Of a DNA stretch of 60,409 nt, positions 1 to 7,983 are shown piece by piece (within the stretch, counting starts at the first letter, position 1; the number at the start of each line of letters is the position of its first letter). A model generated the notes under the pieces. The model saw only the letters and a list, made by a program, of their open reading frames with translations, searched no databases and had not been told where the DNA came from. Both the position numbers and the translations under genes were made by a program. This stretch comes from Nitricoxidireducens sp046726235 (GTDB lineage: Bacteria > Pseudomonadota > Gammaproteobacteria > Burkholderiales > Rhodocyclaceae): the NCBI GenBank assembly GCA_046726235.1, contig JBKPAD010000014.1:1-60409 (forward strand). The letters run 5' to 3'.

Positions 1-1
1 G

Positions 2-352
2 ACCTCGTTCCAGCGCGTGGCGGCCTTGGTGACCGACATCAGCAGCGCGAGCCGCGAGCAGAGTTCCGGCATCGAGCAGGTGACGCAGGCCGTGAGCCAG
101 ATGGACGAAGTGACGCAGCAGAACGCCGCGCTGGTGGAAGAAGCAGCGGCGGCTGCGGAGAGCCTGGAAGAGCAGGCGCGTGGGCTGGTGGAAGCGGTGG
201 GCAGCTTCAAGCTGGCGGAGCAGGAAGCGCCGGCGATGCGGGAGACGCCGCGGCTGGCGAACCCGGACAAGCCGCGCCCGCAGGCGGCGAAGCAGAAGCG
301 GATACCGCCGCCGCACCTCGCCGACGACGCCGAAGAATGGGAAGAGTTCTGA
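2..352 (+). CDS. Methyl-accepting chemotaxis protein, C-terminal fragment (5' end outside window)
   Basis: The gene is open from the left window edge, so only the last 116 codons are visible. The reading starts in the signalling helices: the segment around positions 17-180 (SSGIEQVTQAVSQMDEVTQ, QNAALVEEAAAAAESLEEQA) is the conserved return helix of MCP cytoplasmic domains, including Gln/Glu-rich methylation-type heptads. After about residue 70 a Pro/Ala/Lys-rich linker follows, and the protein ends in EWEEF. That ending fits the aromatic-x-x-aromatic C-terminal pentapeptide that tethers CheR in enteric receptors (NWETF). cheR begins 62 bases downstream, which supports a functional link. The ligand domain and membrane segments lie outside the window, so the signal sensed is unknown. 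Confidence 0.93.
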   Translation, partial: TSFQRVAALVTDISSASREQSSGIEQVTQAVSQMDEVTQQNAALVEEAAAAAESLEEQARGLVEAVGSFKLAEQEAPAMRETPRLANPDKPRPQAAKQKRIPPPHLADDAEEWEEF

Positions 353-414
353 ACGCCGCGCCTCTTGCGCGCGCCCGGCGCTGAACCGGGCGTTCCTGCG
401 CAGAGCCAGCCACC

Positions 415-1302
415 GTGACTTCCGGCGAATCCCGTCCCAGCGACAACGCAGCGCCTCCGCGCGAATTCGAGTTCGCGGCGGCGGACTTCGATCGCATCCG
501 CAAGCTTATCTACGACCATGCCGGCATCTCGCTGGCGCCGATCAAGCGCGACATGGTCTATTCGCGGCTGGCGCGCCGGCTGCGGGCGCTGCGCATGTCG
601 AGCTTCCGCGAGTACCTCGACCACCTCGACCGCGGTGATCCGGCCGAGTGGGAGACCTTCGTCAACTCGTTGACGACCAACCTGACCTCGTTCTTTCGCG
701 AGGCCCACCACTTCGGCATCCTCGCCAGCTATCTCGAATCGCTCGGCCAGCGGCAGATCCGCATCTGGTGCTCGGCCGCCTCGACCGGCGAGGAGCCTTA
801 TTCGCTCGCCATCACGGCGTGCGAGGCCTTCGGCACGCTGACGCCGCCGGTGTCGATCTTCGCCAGCGACATCGACACCAACGTGCTGGCGACCGGCCAG
901 CGCGGCGTCTATCCGCTCGCGCGCGTCGAGCAGCTCGAACCCGACCGCCTGCGCAGCTTCTTCCTCAAGGGCACCGGGCCGCAGGCTGGCCAGGTGCGCG
1001 TGCGCCCGGAACTGCAGAAGCTGATCACCTTTGCGCGCGTCAATCTGCTCGACGCGCGCTGGGAGGTGCCGGCGCCGTTCGACGTCATCTTCTGCCGCAA
1101 TGTGATGATCTACTTCGACAAGGAAACGCAGCACCGGCTGTTGACGAAGTTCGTTCCGCTGCTGCGCGAGGACGGCCTGTTCTTCGCCGGCCACTCGGAG
1201 AGCTTCCTGCACGCGGCCGACGTCGTGCGCTCGCTCGGCCGCACGGTGTACGAGCGCGCCGACCGCAAGGGCCCGCCGCGCGACATGAGGCGCCATCCGT
1301 GA
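415..1302 (+). CDS. cheR: Chemotaxis protein methyltransferase CheR
   Basis: S-adenosylmethionine-dependent methyltransferase that methylates receptor glutamates during adaptation. The 295-residue length is normal for CheR. An alpha-helical N-terminal domain (about residues 15-85, with FDRIRKLIYDHAGISLAP) is followed by the Rossmann-type domain with the SAM-binding segment IWCSAASTGEEPYSLAI (about residues 118-134) and the FDVIFCRNVMIYFD motif (about residues 222-235). The start is a GTG; no strong ribosome binding site precedes it, so a nearby alternative start is possible. Its stop overlaps the GTG start of cheD (GTGA), implying translational coupling. The upstream receptor ends in a likely CheR-docking pentapeptide. 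Confidence 0.96.
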   Translation: MTSGESRPSDNAAPPREFEFAAADFDRIRKLIYDHAGISLAPIKRDMVYSRLARRLRALRMSSFREYLDHLDRGDPAEWETFVNSLTTNLTSFFREAHHFGILASYLESLGQRQIRIWCSAASTGEEPYSLAITACEAFGTLTPPVSIFASDIDTNVLATGQRGVYPLARVEQLEPDRLRSFFLKGTGPQAGQVRVRPELQKLITFARVNLLDARWEVPAPFDVIFCRNVMIYFDKETQHRLLTKFVPLLREDGLFFAGHSESFLHAADVVRSLGRTVYERADRKGPPRDMRRHP

Positions 1303-1913
1303 GCCATGCCGAGCTGGGCTTCGTCGAGCACCTCGCCGGAAACCGCTACTTCGACCGCCAGTTCGAGATCGAGGCGGTCAAGGTGCTGCCGGGCGAGTAT
1401 TTCGTCACGTCCGGCGAGATGCTCCTGGTGACGGTGCTCGGCTCCTGCGTGTCGGCCTGCGTGCGCGACCGCGAGACCGGCATCGGCGGCATGAACCACT
1501 TCATGCTGGCCGATGGCGGCAGCGGCGAGTTCATGTCGGCGTCGGCGCGCTACGGCACCTACGCGATGGAAGTGTTGATCAACCACCTGATGAAGCTCGG
1601 CGCCCGCAAGAGCTCCCTGGAGGCCAAGGTGTTCGGCGGCGGCCGCGTGCTGTCGAGCTTGTCGACCTCGCAGGTGGGCGAGAACAACGCATCCTTCGTG
1701 CTCGATTTCCTCGCCACCGAGGGCATACCGGTGGCCGCCAAGGACCTGCTCGACGTGCATCCGCGCAAGGTCTATTACTTTCCGAACAGCGGTCGCGTGC
1801 TGGTCAAAAAGCTGGTCCGCATGCACAATGACACCGTAATGCGGCGCGAGAAGGAATATGCCGACCGCCTGAGCGAGGCGCCGGTCGCCGGCGAGATCGA
1901 ACTCTTCAACTGA
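1299..1913 (+). CDS. cheD: Chemoreceptor glutamine deamidase CheD
   Basis: CheD deamidates specific receptor glutamines to glutamates, creating methylation sites. The protein is 204 aa if it starts at the GTG that overlaps the cheR stop codon; the open frame extends far upstream, but that part is only a shadow of cheR. The catalytic cysteine lies in LGSCVSACVRD, the histidine in GGMNHFML, and a third conserved block is KVFGGGRVL. The C-terminus carries KVYYFPNSGRVLVKKL, typical of proteobacterial CheD. It sits between cheR and cheB (12-base gap), so the three receptor-modifying enzymes form one transcription unit. Confidence 0.95.
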   Translation: MSHAELGFVEHLAGNRYFDRQFEIEAVKVLPGEYFVTSGEMLLVTVLGSCVSACVRDRETGIGGMNHFMLADGGSGEFMSASARYGTYAMEVLINHLMKLGARKSSLEAKVFGGGRVLSSLSTSQVGENNASFVLDFLATEGIPVAAKDLLDVHPRKVYYFPNSGRVLVKKLVRMHNDTVMRREKEYADRLSEAPVAGEIELFN

Positions 1914-1925
1914 CGGACCCCGTTT

Positions 1926-2981
1926 GTGGCCATAAAAGTACTCATCGTCGACGACTCCGCGCTGATGCGCGCCTTGCTGACCGAGATCATCAACGGCGCA
2001 CCCGACCTCGAGGTCGTCGGCAGCGCGCCGAATCCGCTCGAAGCGCGCGAGATGATCAAGACGCTGAACCCCGACGTGCTGACGCTGGACGTCGAGATGC
2101 CGCGCATGGACGGCCTCGAGTTCCTCGACCGGCTGATGCGCCTGCGACCGATGCCGGTGGTCATGATCTCGTCGCTCACGGAGCGCGGGTCCGAGGTGAC
2201 CCTGCAGGCGCTCGAGATCGGCGCCGTCGACTTCGTCGCCAAGCCGCGCGCCGAAAACGTCACCGCGCTGCAGCTCTACGCCGACGAAATCCGCGACAAG
2301 ATCCGCGCCGCGCGCAGCGCCCACCTCAAGCGGCGGCCGGGCGAAACGCCGAAGGCCTCGCCGCCGGCCGGCTCCGGCTTCTCGTCGCGCATGCTGCAGG
2401 ACTCCATCGTCGCCATCGGCGCCTCGACCGGGGGCACCGAGGCCATCCGCGAGGTGCTGAGCGCCCTGCCGCCCGACATTCCGGGCGTCGTCATGGCGCA
2501 GCACATGCCGGAGTCGTTCACCGGATCGTTCGCGCGCCGCCTCGACAGCCTGAGCCGGCTGACGGTCGTGGAGGCGCAGGGCGGCGAGCGCATCCTTCCC
2601 GGACACGCCTACCTTGCGCCCGGCCATTCGCACCTGCTGGTGAAGCGGATCGGCGGGCACTTCGTCACCGAGCTGTCGCAGTCGGAGCCGGTCAATCGAC
2701 ACCGGCCGTCGGTCGATGTGCTGTTCCGCTCGGTTGCCGAGCAGGCGAAAGCGCGGGCGATCGGGGTCATACTGACGGGAATGGGCAAGGACGGCGCCCA
2801 AGGCATGCTCGAAATGCGCAAGGCCGGTGCCTGGAACATCGGCCAGGACGAGGAGAGTTGCGTGGTGTACGGCATGCCGCGCGAGGCGGCGACCATCGGC
2901 GCGGTGGACGAGGTGGCGCCTCTCGGCGACGTCGCGACGCGCATCCTCGCCCGGCTGCGGCAGTGGGAAAGACAGAGTTAG
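1926..2981 (+). CDS. cheB: Protein-glutamate methylesterase/deamidase CheB
   Basis: Response-regulator-controlled methylesterase that removes receptor methyl groups. Residues 1-120 are a receiver domain with DD near the N-terminus, phospho-acceptor Asp in LTLDVEMPRMDG and Lys in FVAKPRA. An Ala/Pro/Gly linker leads to the esterase domain, with the catalytic Ser in IVAIGASTGGTEA, His in AQHMPESFT and Asp in LTGMGKDGAQGM. Length (351 aa) is normal. The GTG start follows cheD by 12 bases. Phosphorylation by CheA is known for the family; the domain set here is complete, so normal control is expected. Confidence 0.97.
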   Translation: MAIKVLIVDDSALMRALLTEIINGAPDLEVVGSAPNPLEAREMIKTLNPDVLTLDVEMPRMDGLEFLDRLMRLRPMPVVMISSLTERGSEVTLQALEIGAVDFVAKPRAENVTALQLYADEIRDKIRAARSAHLKRRPGETPKASPPAGSGFSSRMLQDSIVAIGASTGGTEAIREVLSALPPDIPGVVMAQHMPESFTGSFARRLDSLSRLTVVEAQGGERILPGHAYLAPGHSHLLVKRIGGHFVTELSQSEPVNRHRPSVDVLFRSVAEQAKARAIGVILTGMGKDGAQGMLEMRKAGAWNIGQDEESCVVYGMPREAATIGAVDEVAPLGDVATRILARLRQWERQS

Positions 2982-3018
2982 GTAACATCTTCGAGGGAAC
3001 GGAAACGAGGGAATGGTC

Positions 3019-3324
3019 ATGGAAGCCAACGTCAGCATCGCAGAGAACGCCGCCGTCATCCGCCTCTCCGGGCGGTTCGACTTCAACTCCCATCGCGAAT
3101 TCCGCGATGCCGTCGATGCCGCCATGGCCGAGGGCACCACGGGCGACATCCAGGTCGACCTCGCCGCCGTCGACTATCTCGACAGCTCGGCGCTCGGCAT
3201 GCTGCTGATGCTGCGTGACAAGGCGCGCAGCGCCGGTCGCAGCGTTTCCCTGGCCAACTGCCGCGGCGCCGTCAAGCAGGTCATCGAGATCGCAAACTTC
3301 GGCAAGTTGTTCAGCATCGCCTGA
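3019..3324 (+). CDS. STAS-domain anti-sigma-factor antagonist, HsbA-like
   Basis: A 101-residue single STAS domain, the form used by SpoIIAA/RsbV-type antagonists. The phosphorylatable serine lies in VDYLDSSALGMLLML, the canonical position. I chose the ATG at 3019 because the GAGGGA ribosome binding site (3007-3012) is well spaced for it and too close for the in-frame ATG at 3013. It lies 15 bases before a gene for a receiver-PP2C phosphatase-ATPase protein, the arrangement of HsbA with HsbR in Pseudomonas. In that genus HsbA binds FlgM and a diguanylate cyclase; that role here is an inference. A chemotaxis-specific anti-sigma antagonist is the alternative. Confidence 0.85.
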   Translation: MEANVSIAENAAVIRLSGRFDFNSHREFRDAVDAAMAEGTTGDIQVDLAAVDYLDSSALGMLLMLRDKARSAGRSVSLANCRGAVKQVIEIANFGKLFSIA

Positions 3325-3339
3325 GTCGCAACTGCGGCG

Positions 3340-5043
3340 ATGAAGATTCTTCTCGTCGAGGACAACCCCGACGACCTGACGCTGGCGCGCATCGAGCTGG
3401 AACGGCTCGGCCATGAAGTGGCCTGCGCCGGCAGCGGCGCCGAAGCGCTGCGCCTGTGGCCGATCGAACACCCCGATCTCGTCCTTACCGACATCCGCAT
3501 GCCGGGCATGGACGGCTTCGAGCTGACGCGCGCCATCCAGCGCCTGGCGGCGCCCCGCTGGCAGCCGGTCATCTTCCTCACCGGCCACCGCGACGAGGCG
3601 CTCGAGGTCAAGGCGCTGGCTACCGGCGCCGACGGTTACATCGTCAAGCCCGCCTCGGCCGACGTCATCGGCGCCCGGCTGAAAGTCATCGAGCGCCTGC
3701 AGGCGATGCAGCGCCAGGCCGAGGAGCACGCAGCGGAACTCGAGCGCTACTACGCCGAGGAGGAAGAGGAAAAGCGCATCGCCGCGCACCTGCTGCGGCG
3801 CATGACCAGCCGCGACAAGCTCGACGATCCGGCGGTGCGGCACTGGATCGCGCCGGCAGCCTTCTACAGCGGCGACCTGCTGGCCGCGGCGCGCACCCCG
3901 GGCAACGTGCTGCACGTGCTGCTGGCGGACGGCAGCGGCCACGGGCTCGCGGCGTCGATCAACGTGCTGCCCATCATCGCCCCGTTCTACCGCATGACCG
4001 GGAAGGGCTTCGGCATCGACGCCATCGTGCGCGAGATGAACGCCAAGGTGCGCGACTTCCTGCCCGAGAACCGCTTCGTCGCCGCCACCGTGGCGGCGAT
4101 CGATTTTCGCGAAGGCTACGTGCGCGTCTGGAACGGCGGCAACCCGCAGCCCTTCATGACGGCGCCGGACGGCAGCGTCGAATATGTCTTCTCGCTGCGC
4201 CACCTGCCGCTGGGCGTGCTGCCGGACGAGGAGCTCGACGCCGTCGCCGAGGCGCACGCGTTCTCGGAGGGCAACCGCCAGCTGATGGTCTATTCGGACG
4301 GCCTGGTCGAAACCGAGAACGCCGCCGGCGAGATGTTCGGCTTCGGGCGCCTCGCGGCGGCGCTGACGGGCGCCCCGGCCGAGCGCCTGCCCGCCCTCAT
4401 CGACGCCCTTCAGGCGCATGCGCGCGGAGGACCGCCGCACGACGACGTCGCTGTCCTGGCGGTGGATTGCCTGTGCGAACATCTCGAGGCGGGTGCCAGC
4501 CCGGCGCCGGAGGGGTCCGAGCCGGCGCACTCCGGAAGCTGGCGTTTCGGCCTGCGCCTCGACGCCGGCGAACTGCGCAAGGTCGACGTGGTTCCGTTGC
4601 TGCTCGGCGTCATCAGCCAGTTCGACGGCACCGAGGAACAGGCCGGCCAGCTCTTCGTCATCCTGTCGGAACTCTTCAACAACGCGCTCGACCATGGGCT
4701 GCTGCGTCTCGACTCGCGACTCAAGCTCGATCCTTCCGGCATGGAGCGCTATCTCGAGGACCGCAGGACGAAGCTGGATCAGCTCACCGAAGGCGAGATC
4801 GAACTGGAAGTCGAGCAGTTCACCCTCGCCGAGCGCACTTGGCTGCGCATCGTCTGCCGCGATTCCGGGCCGGGTTTCGACCATGCCGGCGCAATGGCGC
4901 GCGTCGCGGCTTCCGGCAGCCAGCCGTTCGGCCGCGGGCTCGCGCTGGTGCGGAAGATCGCCACGGGATTCCAGTTCAACGAGGCGGGCAACACGGCCAC
5001 GGCCATGCTCGCGCTCACTCCCCGGGGACCGGCCGAAATCTAG
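3340..5043 (+). CDS. Receiver - PP2C (SpoIIE-type) phosphatase - HATPase regulator, HsbR-like
   Basis: A 567-residue three-domain protein. Residues 1-120 are a receiver with acidic pair EDNPDD, phospho-acceptor Asp in LVLTDIRMPGMDG and Lys in YIVKPAS. A charged coiled-coil linker (about 125-150, EEEEEKR) leads to a PP2C/SpoIIE phosphatase domain (about 165-380) with metal-binding aspartates in ADGSGHGLAAS, YSDGLVE and PHDDVAVLAVD. The C-terminal part (about 395-567) is a kinase-like ATPase with N-box ELFNNALDHG and G1 box CRDSGPGFD. It may therefore dephosphorylate and possibly phosphorylate the STAS protein encoded just upstream. No HptB-like partner is in the window. Confidence 0.9.
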   Translation: MKILLVEDNPDDLTLARIELERLGHEVACAGSGAEALRLWPIEHPDLVLTDIRMPGMDGFELTRAIQRLAAPRWQPVIFLTGHRDEALEVKALATGADGYIVKPASADVIGARLKVIERLQAMQRQAEEHAAELERYYAEEEEEKRIAAHLLRRMTSRDKLDDPAVRHWIAPAAFYSGDLLAAARTPGNVLHVLLADGSGHGLAASINVLPIIAPFYRMTGKGFGIDAIVREMNAKVRDFLPENRFVAATVAAIDFREGYVRVWNGGNPQPFMTAPDGSVEYVFSLRHLPLGVLPDEELDAVAEAHAFSEGNRQLMVYSDGLVETENAAGEMFGFGRLAAALTGAPAERLPALIDALQAHARGGPPHDDVAVLAVDCLCEHLEAGASPAPEGSEPAHSGSWRFGLRLDAGELRKVDVVPLLLGVISQFDGTEEQAGQLFVILSELFNNALDHGLLRLDSRLKLDPSGMERYLEDRRTKLDQLTEGEIELEVEQFTLAERTWLRIVCRDSGPGFDHAGAMARVAASGSQPFGRGLALVRKIATGFQFNEAGNTATAMLALTPRGPAEI

Positions 5044-5220
5044 CGGCAAGCAGTCCTGGGCGTCCCTTGTCTTTGCTTCGGGAAACACTTAGAGTTCCTG
5101 TCGCAACAAGGGTCCCGCTGCGGCCATCGGTCAAGGAATCCCAGAATTCCTGCCGGTCGGCCAATACTACCAACGTGATAGCGGCGGGTGGCTGGAGGGG
5201 GCGTGGGGGGTGGAACTGCC

Positions 5221-6909
5221 ATGATTCATGCGCGTGTCGTTCATTTTCTTGCAGGTTTGATTCTCGCGGGCGCCGGCATCGCCGGCGTCTATCTGTCGGG
5301 TGCAACACCGGGGCCGCTTGCCTGGGCGCTTTACCTGGTCATGGGTTTCGTCGTCGCGATCGTGCCGCCGATCGTCATGGGCCACACGTTGTCGGGGCCG
5401 CTCGAACACCTGCGTGCGACGATCGCCTCGACGCGCAGCGACGGCGACCTCTCGCGGCGCGCCGTGGTCCAGGCCGGCAGCCCGGTTGCCGGCGCGGCGA
5501 CGGCCTACAACGAGCTGATCGCGAGCTTCCAGGGCATCTCGACACGCATCATCTTCAACTCGCAGCAGGTGGCCGAGGCTGCCGAAAAGCTGATCGCCGA
5601 GGCCAAGACGACCGTCGAGAGCTCTGAAAGCCAGAACGCCGCGGCCGAAATGGCGGCCGAGGCGGTGGCCGAGCTTTCGGCCGGTGTCGGCGAAGTCGCG
5701 CGCAACGCCAGCGAGACGGCCGGCATCGCGCAGGCGGCGCGCGAGCAGTCGTCGCGCGGCGCCGAGATCGTCGGCGAAGCGTCGGCCGAGATCGAGCGCA
5801 TCGCGCGTTCCGTCGAACAGTCGGCGGTGGTGATCGAAGCGCTCGGCGAGCGCTCGCAGGCCATCTCCGGCATCGTCAAGACCATTCACGACATCGCCGA
5901 CCAGACCAACCTGCTGGCGCTCAACGCCGCCATCGAGGCGGCGCGTGCCGGCGAGCAGGGCCGCGGCTTCGCCGTCGTCGCCGACGAGGTGCGCAAGCTG
6001 GCCGAGCGCACCACGGCGGCAACGGCCGAGATCGGCACCATGATCACGGCCATCCAGAGCGAGACCAAGAGCGCCATCGCCACCATCCAGGAAGGCTCGG
6101 AGCAGGCGCGCACGGGTGCGGACCTGGCGCGCCAGGCCGCCGGCGCGCTGGCCGAGATCAACCATGGGGCGCAGGAAACCATGGAGAAGGTCGATGTGAT
6201 CGCCCGCGCCATGGCCGAGCAGAACCAGAAGACGCTGGCGATCGCCGAGCACGTGACCAGCATCATGGGTTCCGCCGAACGCAACAGCGAAGGCGCGCGC
6301 GGCACGCTGGCCGAAGCGACGCAACTCGACTACCTGGCGATCAACCTCGAGGAGATCGGCGCCGTCTTCAAGCTCGGCGCGGCCGGCGAGGTTGCCCGCA
6401 AGGTGCACGAATCCATGCCGAAGCTCGCCCAGGACACCGCGCGCCAGATCGGCGCGGCCTTCGAAGCGGCGGTCGACCGCGGCACGATATCCCTCGACGA
6501 CCTGTTCGACCGCAATTATGTCTCCATCCCGAACACCAAGCCGCAGAAGTTCCACACGCGCTTCGACGGTTTCTGCGACAAGGTGCTGCCGGCGATCCAG
6601 GAGCCGCTCATCGAGCGCAACCGTGAGATCGCGTACGCCATCGGCTGCGACAACGGCGGCTACGTGCCGACCCACAACAACCGCTTCTGCCAGCCGCTGA
6701 CGGGCGACGAGAAGAAGGACTTCGTCGGCAACCGGACCAAGCGGGTGTTCGCCGATCCGGTCGGCAAGCGCTGCGGCTCGCACGAACTGCCGTTCCTGCT
6801 GCAGACCTACCGCCGCGATACCGGCGAGATCATGCACGACATCTCGGTGCCGATCTACGTCAAGGGTCGCCATTGGGGCGGCTTCCGCATCGGCTACCGC
6901 ACGGAGTAG
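5221..6909 (+). CDS. Methyl-accepting chemotaxis protein with C-terminal cytoplasmic sensor domain
   Basis: A 562-residue receptor. Two hydrophobic helices (about residues 5-27 and 34-57) are separated by only a few polar residues, so there is no periplasmic ligand domain. A HAMP-like/helical segment leads to the signalling domain, with the conserved hairpin tip IADQTNLLALNAAIEAARAG at about residues 223-242. After about residue 380 comes an unusual C-terminal globular domain with THNNRF, GNRTKRVF, LLQTYRRD and HWGGFRIGY blocks and four cysteines (FCDK, IGCDN, RFCQP, KRCGS). Similar C-terminal domains occur in other proteobacterial MCPs; the ligand is unknown. It ends in RTE, without a CheR pentapeptide. 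The ATG at 5221 is preferred over an upstream in-frame start at 5188 because it begins directly at the hydrophobic segment. Confidence 0.93.
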   Translation: MIHARVVHFLAGLILAGAGIAGVYLSGATPGPLAWALYLVMGFVVAIVPPIVMGHTLSGPLEHLRATIASTRSDGDLSRRAVVQAGSPVAGAATAYNELIASFQGISTRIIFNSQQVAEAAEKLIAEAKTTVESSESQNAAAEMAAEAVAELSAGVGEVARNASETAGIAQAAREQSSRGAEIVGEASAEIERIARSVEQSAVVIEALGERSQAISGIVKTIHDIADQTNLLALNAAIEAARAGEQGRGFAVVADEVRKLAERTTAATAEIGTMITAIQSETKSAIATIQEGSEQARTGADLARQAAGALAEINHGAQETMEKVDVIARAMAEQNQKTLAIAEHVTSIMGSAERNSEGARGTLAEATQLDYLAINLEEIGAVFKLGAAGEVARKVHESMPKLAQDTARQIGAAFEAAVDRGTISLDDLFDRNYVSIPNTKPQKFHTRFDGFCDKVLPAIQEPLIERNREIAYAIGCDNGGYVPTHNNRFCQPLTGDEKKDFVGNRTKRVFADPVGKRCGSHELPFLLQTYRRDTGEIMHDISVPIYVKGRHWGGFRIGYRTE

Positions 6910-6986
6910 TCCCGGGGGCCCGGTCGGCCGGGTCGTCCAAATGACGTAACATCTTCCTAACGAAGAAGTCGGCGAAAGGTTCGGAT

Positions 6987-7964
6987 ATGTCCGAGTTGTT
7001 CAAAAACATTGACGCGCGGACCCGCCTGGCGGGTACGAACAAGCTGGAAATCCTGCTTTTCTCGCTTGGCGTGGACGGCCGCACCGGCCGGCGTGAGACT
7101 TTCGGCATCAACGTCTTCAAGGTGCGCGAGGTCATGCGCACGCCGCCGATCACCGCCGCCCCGGACATGCCGTCTTCGGTCAAGGGCATGGTTTCGCTGC
7201 GCGGCATCCTGGTGCCGGTCGTCGATCTGGCCGAGTACGTCGGGATGCAGCCGGAATCGCCGCGCGACATCATGATCGTCACCGAGTACAACGGCCATAC
7301 GCAGGGCTTCCTGGTCGAGGCCGTCGATACCATCCTGCGCCTCGACTGGGCGCAGATGCGCGTGCCGCCGGAAATGCTGACCGCCAATCTCGGCGGCCTC
7401 GTCACCGCCGTCACCGAACTGGCCGACAACCGCCTCGTCATGATGCTCGACGTCGAGCGCGTGCTGGCCGAGACGGCGAAGCAGGACGACGAGTACAAGT
7501 TCACCGCCATCGCGCCGCTCGATCGCCAGGATCTGACGGTGCTCTACGCCGACGATTCCTCGGTCGCCCGCAGCCAGGTCGAGCGCACGCTCAACGTGCT
7601 CGGCATCAAGGGCATCGCCACCGTGAACGGCCGCGCCGCCTGGGACGAGATCCAGAAGATCGCCACCTACGCCGAGTCGGCCGGGCGCAAGGCGTCCGAC
7701 ATCGTCCAGCTGGTGCTGACCGACGTCGAGATGCCCGAGATGGACGGCTACATCCTGACCAAGAACATCAAGTCGGATCCGCGGCTGGCCGGCATTCCCG
7801 TGATCATGCATTCGTCGCTGTCGTCGATGTCGAACATGCAGCTCGGCAAGTCGGTCGGCGTCGACGACTACGTGCCGAAGTTCGAGCCGCAGCGACTGGC
7901 CGAAACCCTGACCCGCCTGATCCTGAAGCCCGGCCAGTTGCAGTTGGCCGACGAGGCCAACTGA
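6987..7964 (+). CDS. cheV: Chemotaxis coupling protein CheV (first copy)
   Basis: CheV couples receptors to CheA through a CheW-like domain and can be phosphorylated. The N-terminal CheW domain (about residues 15-175) contains RETFGINVFKVREVM and VKGMVSLRGILVPVVDL. The C-terminal receiver (about 185-320) has acidic residues in YADDSS, phospho-acceptor Asp in VLTDVEMPEMDGY and Lys in YVPKFEP. It is 325 aa, a normal length. It is followed 19 bases later by a close paralogue. No stand-alone CheW is encoded in this window, so these CheVs may supply the coupling function locally. Upstream (6946-6956) lies an 11-base motif also present before the STAS gene. Confidence 0.95.
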   Translation: MSELFKNIDARTRLAGTNKLEILLFSLGVDGRTGRRETFGINVFKVREVMRTPPITAAPDMPSSVKGMVSLRGILVPVVDLAEYVGMQPESPRDIMIVTEYNGHTQGFLVEAVDTILRLDWAQMRVPPEMLTANLGGLVTAVTELADNRLVMMLDVERVLAETAKQDDEYKFTAIAPLDRQDLTVLYADDSSVARSQVERTLNVLGIKGIATVNGRAAWDEIQKIATYAESAGRKASDIVQLVLTDVEMPEMDGYILTKNIKSDPRLAGIPVIMHSSLSSMSNMQLGKSVGVDDYVPKFEPQRLAETLTRLILKPGQLQLADEAN

Positions 7965-7983
7965 CCGTCGAGGAACGCGCGCC

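Noticed and set aside
1110..5088. Long antisense open frames across cheR-cheB, the HsbR-like gene and similar stretches elsewhere (for example 5167-6873 and 10186-12138, minus strand)
   Set aside because: They are His/Arg/Asp-rich, lack any recognisable domain, and mirror well-conserved sense genes. In high-G+C DNA such antisense frames stay open by codon bias.
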